From positions 1 through 27,535 of the forward strand of contig CAYWRA010000027.1 in the NCBI GenBank assembly GCA_964460305.1: a stretch of 27,535 bases of DNA. The letters run 5' to 3'. Below the pieces are notes generated by a model. The model was not told where the DNA came from. It did not search any database and worked only from the letters and a program-made list of their open reading frames with translations. The stretch comes from JAPLCX01 sp964460305 (GTDB lineage: Bacteria; Auribacterota; Tritonobacteria; UBA1439). The position numbers and the translations under genes were made by a program. Below are positions 24,104 through 27,535 of the stretch, piece after piece. Position 1 is the stretch's first letter. The number at the start of each line of letters is the position of its first letter.

Positions 24104-24155
24104 CAAATACCAAATGACAAACCTCATCGTGTTTTGTCATTTGGCATTTGTCATT
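24101..24155. repeat. CAAATGAC hairpin repeat, copy 4, between convergent genes
   Basis: Arms CAAATGACAAAC (24111-24122) and GTTTTGTCATTTG (24131-24143). It fills nearly the whole gap between the DUF3047 stop (24103) and the subtilase stop (24157), where a bidirectional terminator would be expected. Confidence 0.85.
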
Positions 24156-24156
24156 C

Positions 24157-26688
24157 TCACTGATTGACCGTAAAGCTTACCTCGGAGAGATTGCTCACCA
24201 TACTTGCCCCCCTGCCCGTACCCGTCTGCGAAGGCATGAGCACACCGCGCACGGAGTAACTACCTCCCTGAAGGCCTGGGGGGAGGATGAAGGGGCCAAT
24301 CGTGACGCTTACATCCCGGACCTTGAAACTGCTCGCGAGGGGCATGGCCTTCCCGGAGAGCACATGCCCTCGCGAGACGAAGATCTCGCGGCCGTTTGGC
24401 AACGACACGGAGAGATATGCATCGCACACATTGTAAGAACAGAGCTCGCCGCGCTTCACTGTCGCGGTAATATAGAGCCTGTCGCCGCAGCGGAAGCGAT
24501 CTCCATTCACCGCGAGTTCGACACGGTGATGGTAAGGATCGGGCTTCTCACTGTTAGCCGCAGGCTCCTCGGCCGTGATACGGATGTCATCAACATACCA
24601 TCCCTCATATCCGTTGGAGTTGGCGTCCACCGTATCGAAGGAGAAACGAAGGAGCAAGCGCCCTCCCACAAAGCTTGTGAGCGGCACCGCACCCGAGTTC
24701 GTCCAGCCGGGCGTCTCCGGGCTCGATGAATCGCGCGTCATAAGCCGATTCCAGGTGGCGCCGCCGTCGTTCGAGGCCTCGACCGCGCAAACATCGTACG
24801 CCCCCCCGTATGCCTCCACCTTCCTATAGTTGCTGAAGGTGAGGACTGCGTCGTTATATCCGCTCAAGTCTACCTCACGCGACGTGAGCGCGCCGCTGTT
24901 CGCGTCCCCCGTGTCATACGTCCAGAGCCCCTCCTGCCCGTAGTACCATGAGCTGGAAGCGCTGGACGCCCTGTGACTGGTGCGGTGCCAGAGCCCCGTC
25001 GCCGACCAGCCGTTGTCGCCGTTCTCAGCGTTATCATCGATGACCACCACGCCGGCGGAGGTCGTCGTGGTCACTACATTCGAAACAGCCGAGCCGTTGC
25101 CCCGATTGTCTTTTACCTTAAGAGCAAAATAATACGCCGTGGACGGCAGCAGATCGGAAACCGTTGCCTCCTCAACGCTCCCCGCGCTCTGGGGGTTGAC
25201 GGAGATGGAGGCCCGTGAGGCCGCATCCCAACTCTCGTCCGTGAGGGGACTTACCGAGTACCTGAGATCGTAGGCGCTGGCCTTCCCCACGCCGCCGTCA
25301 TCTCCGGTAGCGGTCCAGCTCAGCGTCACCCGCGCCATCCTCGTCTCTACTACACTCAGGTCCGTGACCTGTGCCGGCGCCGTCGTGTCGGGTTCGGGAT
25401 TGAGCATCTGCTGGAGATTAAGCCTGCCGCCGGTTGCGACCTTGCCGTCAAGCGATGAGAGCGGCGTCGCCCCGTTGAGGATATCCGCAATAATTTGATG
25501 ATGGTCTTTCCCGGGCGAGTGCGACAACGCGAGTGCCGCGGCGCCCGCGATATGTGGAGTCGCCATCGACGTCCCGCTGTACGACGCGTAACCGCCTCCC
25601 GGTACGGTGCTTTGAATCGCGACCCCCGGCGCCCCGATGTCCACCGAAGCGAGCCCGTAGCAGGAGAATGACGCGAGGAGGTCGCGATTGTCGGTTGCCG
25701 CGACGGCGATGACGTTCTTGCAATCGTAGCTTGAGGGATAGTGCGCCGTGATGTCGTTATCGCTCGCAGAGTTGCCCGCAGCCGCGACGAATATTACCCC
25801 GGAGTTGTCTGCGGCCTCAATGGCATCTTTGAGCGCCTGTGAGTATCCGTTGCCTCCCCAGGAGTTGCTCATCACCCGAGCGCCCATCTTGGTCGCGTAG
25901 AGGATCGCTTTCACCGCCTCGGAAGTCGAGCCCGCCCCGTTTGCCGCCATGAACTTGAGCGGCATGATCTTCGCCGTCCAGCACACGCCGGCGACCCCGA
26001 TGCCGTTATTACCCTCGGCTGCGATGATGCCGGCGCAGTGCGTGCCGTGAGAGTGGTCATCATAGGGGTCGTTGTCGTTGTTGCAAAAGTCCCAGCCGCG
26101 CCAATCGTCGACATAGCCGTTGCCATCGTCGTCAATGCCGTTATCCGGTATCTCGCCCGTGTTCGTCCACATATTGGCCGCGAGGTCGGGGTGCGAGTAG
26201 TCCACGCCCGTGTCAATGACCGCGACGACAACGCTGCCGCCCGTGGTGGTATCCCACGCCTCGGACGCGGCGACGTCAGCCCCCTGCACGCCGCCGTCCT
26301 GCCCGACGTTGCGCAGATTGTACATCGCGTTGAAATCGGGGTCGTTGGGCAAAAGGTCGGCTGTCAGGATGTAGTTCGGCTCGGCATACTCGATCTCGCT
26401 GCCGGCGACCCTTTGATAGTGCTCGATGCATTCCTCGACCGACATCCCTGAATTTATCTTAACCCTTTTGATGCCGAGCTCGGGAATTTCCTCTGTCATC
26501 GTCACACTGGCGCCGCGTTCGATACCACTCCTGCGGGAATTGGGAACCGAGGTTTTGTATTTGACGAGGAGTTCGCCTTCGACGTAAGGAGCTTCCGGCA
26601 CGGCAGATGCAGGTGAGGTGGAAAGAAGCGCAGAAATCGCCGCCGCGCTTGTCATTTGAACCAGGAAGAACCATCGTTGCGCCTTCAC
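24157..26688 (-). CDS. secreted subtilisin-family (S8) serine peptidase with Fn3 and MAM-like domains
   Basis: 843 aa. Signal peptide 1-29 (ending SPASA). Residues 35-110 are an I9-like propeptide (VEGELLVKYK...YAEPNYILTA). The catalytic domain spans about 120-430, with Asp159 in AVIDTGVDYSHPDL, His214 in HSHGTHCAG, oxyanion Asn306 in AAAGNSASDND and Ser374 in GTSMATPHIAG, a full triad. About 434-540 is a fibronectin type III domain (APAQVTDLSVVE...YYFALKVKDNRG). About 545-725 resembles the MAM-like domain of immune-inhibitor-type peptidases (DDNAENGDNGWSATGLWHR...WYVDDIRI). The last 115 residues are a beta-rich domain of unknown type. The start is GTG at 26688 with AGGAG about 10 nt upstream; ATG at codon 12 would shorten the signal peptide. 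Likely role: extracellular protein breakdown. Confidence 0.92.
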   Translation of the reverse strand: MKAQRWFFLVQMTSAAAISALLSTSPASAVPEAPYVEGELLVKYKTSVPNSRRSGIERGASVTMTEEIPELGIKRVKINSGMSVEECIEHYQRVAGSEIEYAEPNYILTADLLPNDPDFNAMYNLRNVGQDGGVQGADVAASEAWDTTTGGSVVVAVIDTGVDYSHPDLAANMWTNTGEIPDNGIDDDGNGYVDDWRGWDFCNNDNDPYDDHSHGTHCAGIIAAEGNNGIGVAGVCWTAKIMPLKFMAANGAGSTSEAVKAILYATKMGARVMSNSWGGNGYSQALKDAIEAADNSGVIFVAAAGNSASDNDITAHYPSSYDCKNVIAVAATDNRDLLASFSCYGLASVDIGAPGVAIQSTVPGGGYASYSGTSMATPHIAGAAALALSHSPGKDHHQIIADILNGATPLSSLDGKVATGGRLNLQQMLNPEPDTTAPAQVTDLSVVETRMARVTLSWTATGDDGGVGKASAYDLRYSVSPLTDESWDAASRASISVNPQSAGSVEEATVSDLLPSTAYYFALKVKDNRGNGSAVSNVVTTTTSAGVVVIDDNAENGDNGWSATGLWHRTSHRASSASSSWYYGQEGLWTYDTGDANSGALTSREVDLSGYNDAVLTFSNYRKVEAYGGAYDVCAVEASNDGGATWNRLMTRDSSSPETPGWTNSGAVPLTSFVGGRLLLRFSFDTVDANSNGYEGWYVDDIRITAEEPAANSEKPDPYHHRVELAVNGDRFRCGDRLYITATVKRGELCSYNVCDAYLSVSLPNGREIFVSRGHVLSGKAMPLASSFKVRDVSVTIGPFILPPGLQGGSYSVRGVLMPSQTGTGRGASMVSNLSEVSFTVNQ

Positions 26689-27535
26689 CAGTCCGCCGCT
26701 CCTATAAGAGCGAGCTTCCTTCTTCTCCTGCCCCCTCGCTCATTTGAATTTTAGCTCATTTTTGAGCAGTTGTCAAGTTTGGGGGGTAAAGGGCATGAAT
26801 GCCAGCAGTGCGAAATATTATGTAACGCGTTCTCTTAGAGTTAGAAACGAACACAAGACGGCTGGGGGCGGGCGTTGATATTGTGTCAGGGCGTAATAGT
26901 TGACATATCAATCATGATGTAACATAGTATGGATTACTATTATCATATGGGTGCGCTTAGCTACCGCGTAATGCCTCAGTTACTGGGTGTGGAACAAGGT
27001 AGTTTGCCACTGATTTCCACTGATTCTTGACTGATATACACTGATTTTTTTATATAACAATTATCCAGCCACGAAGAGGCCCCTCTGGGGGATAAAAGCA
27101 GATTTTTACCACGAAGAAAGACATGCCCCAAGGGGGTCCCTTTGGGAAAGAGACCAGATTCTCACAAAGAGTAAAAGAGAATAAGAGTTAAGAGGGTATT
27201 TCTAGGGTGATGTTCACCCCCACCCACCTCTCTCCCCTTAGAGGGTCAGGGAGGGGGCTTACGTTTGCTTCGTTCCTGTTTCTCTCTTTTACTCTTTGTG
27301 AAAAATTGTTCCTCACCCAAAGGGCCCCTTTCCCGAAGGGATCCCTTTGGGATGGGGTGCGGTTCCTTATTCTTCGCTCATGAATAATCCAGGTTAATCC
27401 GTGGTTGAAATTAATTTATGGTTTTTTCTCAGTGTACTCAGTGCTTTCTCAGTGTCCTCCGTGGTGAAAAATTATCGTGGTGTAATGGGACAGTTATGGG
27501 GTGTATAGGCACACAATTGAGGTGATGTGATTTTT
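26689..27535. repeat. non-coding, repeat-rich end of the window
   Basis: No credible gene in these 847 nt. It contains an ACTGATTTCCACTGATTC run (27010-27047), paired CCCCAAGGGGG and TCCCTTTGGGA palindromes (27124-27147), an inverted copy of the CTCTTTTACTCTTTGTG repeat (27160-27180) and a direct copy (27281-27313), more CCCTTTGGGA palindromes (27310-27356), and degenerate CTCAGTG/CACAGAGG units (27429-27470). The subtilase promoter is not evident. Confidence 0.65.
26900..26928 (+). promoter_or_regulatory. possible plus-strand promoter
   Basis: TTGACA (26900-26905), 17-nt spacer, CATAGT (26923-26928). The -35 is perfect and the -10 matches 4 of 6. No open reading frame of useful length follows inside the window, so it would drive a non-coding RNA or a gene beyond the edge, if it is used at all. 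Confidence 0.35.

Noticed and set aside
26890..26985. A third copy of the shared 100-bp element before the subtilase
   Set aside because: Only scattered short matches such as GTGCGCT are found; no alignment extends beyond a few bases.
26929..27003. Small plus-strand ORF after the TTGACA promoter
   Set aside because: Fewer than 25 codons from the first usable ATG before a TAG, with no ribosome site.
1..27313. CRISPR array from the many short repeats
   Set aside because: Repeats are dispersed singly or in short tandem without regular unique spacers, and no cas gene is present.

Overview
The window looks like an environmental scaffold from an uncultivated, high-GC, diderm (Gram-negative-type) bacterium. 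LptF and LptG imply an LPS-bearing outer membrane. There are many signal peptides, a lipid-sugar glycosyltransferase of the ArnT class, and unusually repeat-rich intergenic DNA. A 10-N gap shows it is a draft assembly. I cannot place the phylum from the sequence alone. The repeat style and the Hel308-type helicase suggest a poorly sampled candidate phylum, but that is inference.

Layout. 1-3.6 kb: a small secreted Tyr/Pro-rich protein (-), then a Hel308-type helicase (+) broken by one in-frame TAG, then a repeat-filled spacer. 3.6-10.9 kb: a compact minus-strand operon, lptF-lptG-dnaE-(LOG-like)-plsC, with 4-bp or shorter gaps or overlaps at three of its four junctions; dnaE carries an assembly gap that can be resolved from the sequence. 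11.3-13.3 kb: a secreted papain-like peptidase fused to an eight-repeat PQQ-type beta-propeller. 13.9-15.6 kb: an ArnT/PMT-type glycosyltransferase (+). 15.8-18.9 kb: uvrA and a small upstream ORF. 19.1-21.2 kb: a secreted ComEC-type metallo-beta-lactamase-fold protein fused to the same kind of eight-repeat propeller. 21.7-24.1 kb: nadB and a DUF3047 protein (+). 24.2-26.7 kb: a secreted subtilase with a composite C-terminus. 26.7-27.5 kb: a non-coding, repeat-rich end.

The most interesting signal is the pair of propeller proteins. Two unrelated hydrolase domains, a cysteine peptidase and a ComEC-like MBL hydrolase, carry the same C-terminal module: a WPMFR linker plus eight blades. Their genes, about 6 kb apart, also share a 100-bp upstream element (13471-13570 and 21333-21432, 90 of 100 positions identical, ungapped). 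It contains a CATCCAT/ATGGATG palindrome and lies 174 and 153 nt before the start codons, inside otherwise unrelated flanks. This suggests a common regulon of exported propeller-tagged hydrolases.

The second theme is dispersed repeats. At least four families recur (CAAATGAC hairpins, GGGATTTGG runs, CACAGAGG runs, CTCTTTTACTCTTTGTG). They sit at gene ends, and five genes (plsC, dnaE, the ArnT-like gene, uvrA, DUF3047) take their last codons, in most cases including or adjoining the stop, from such repeats.
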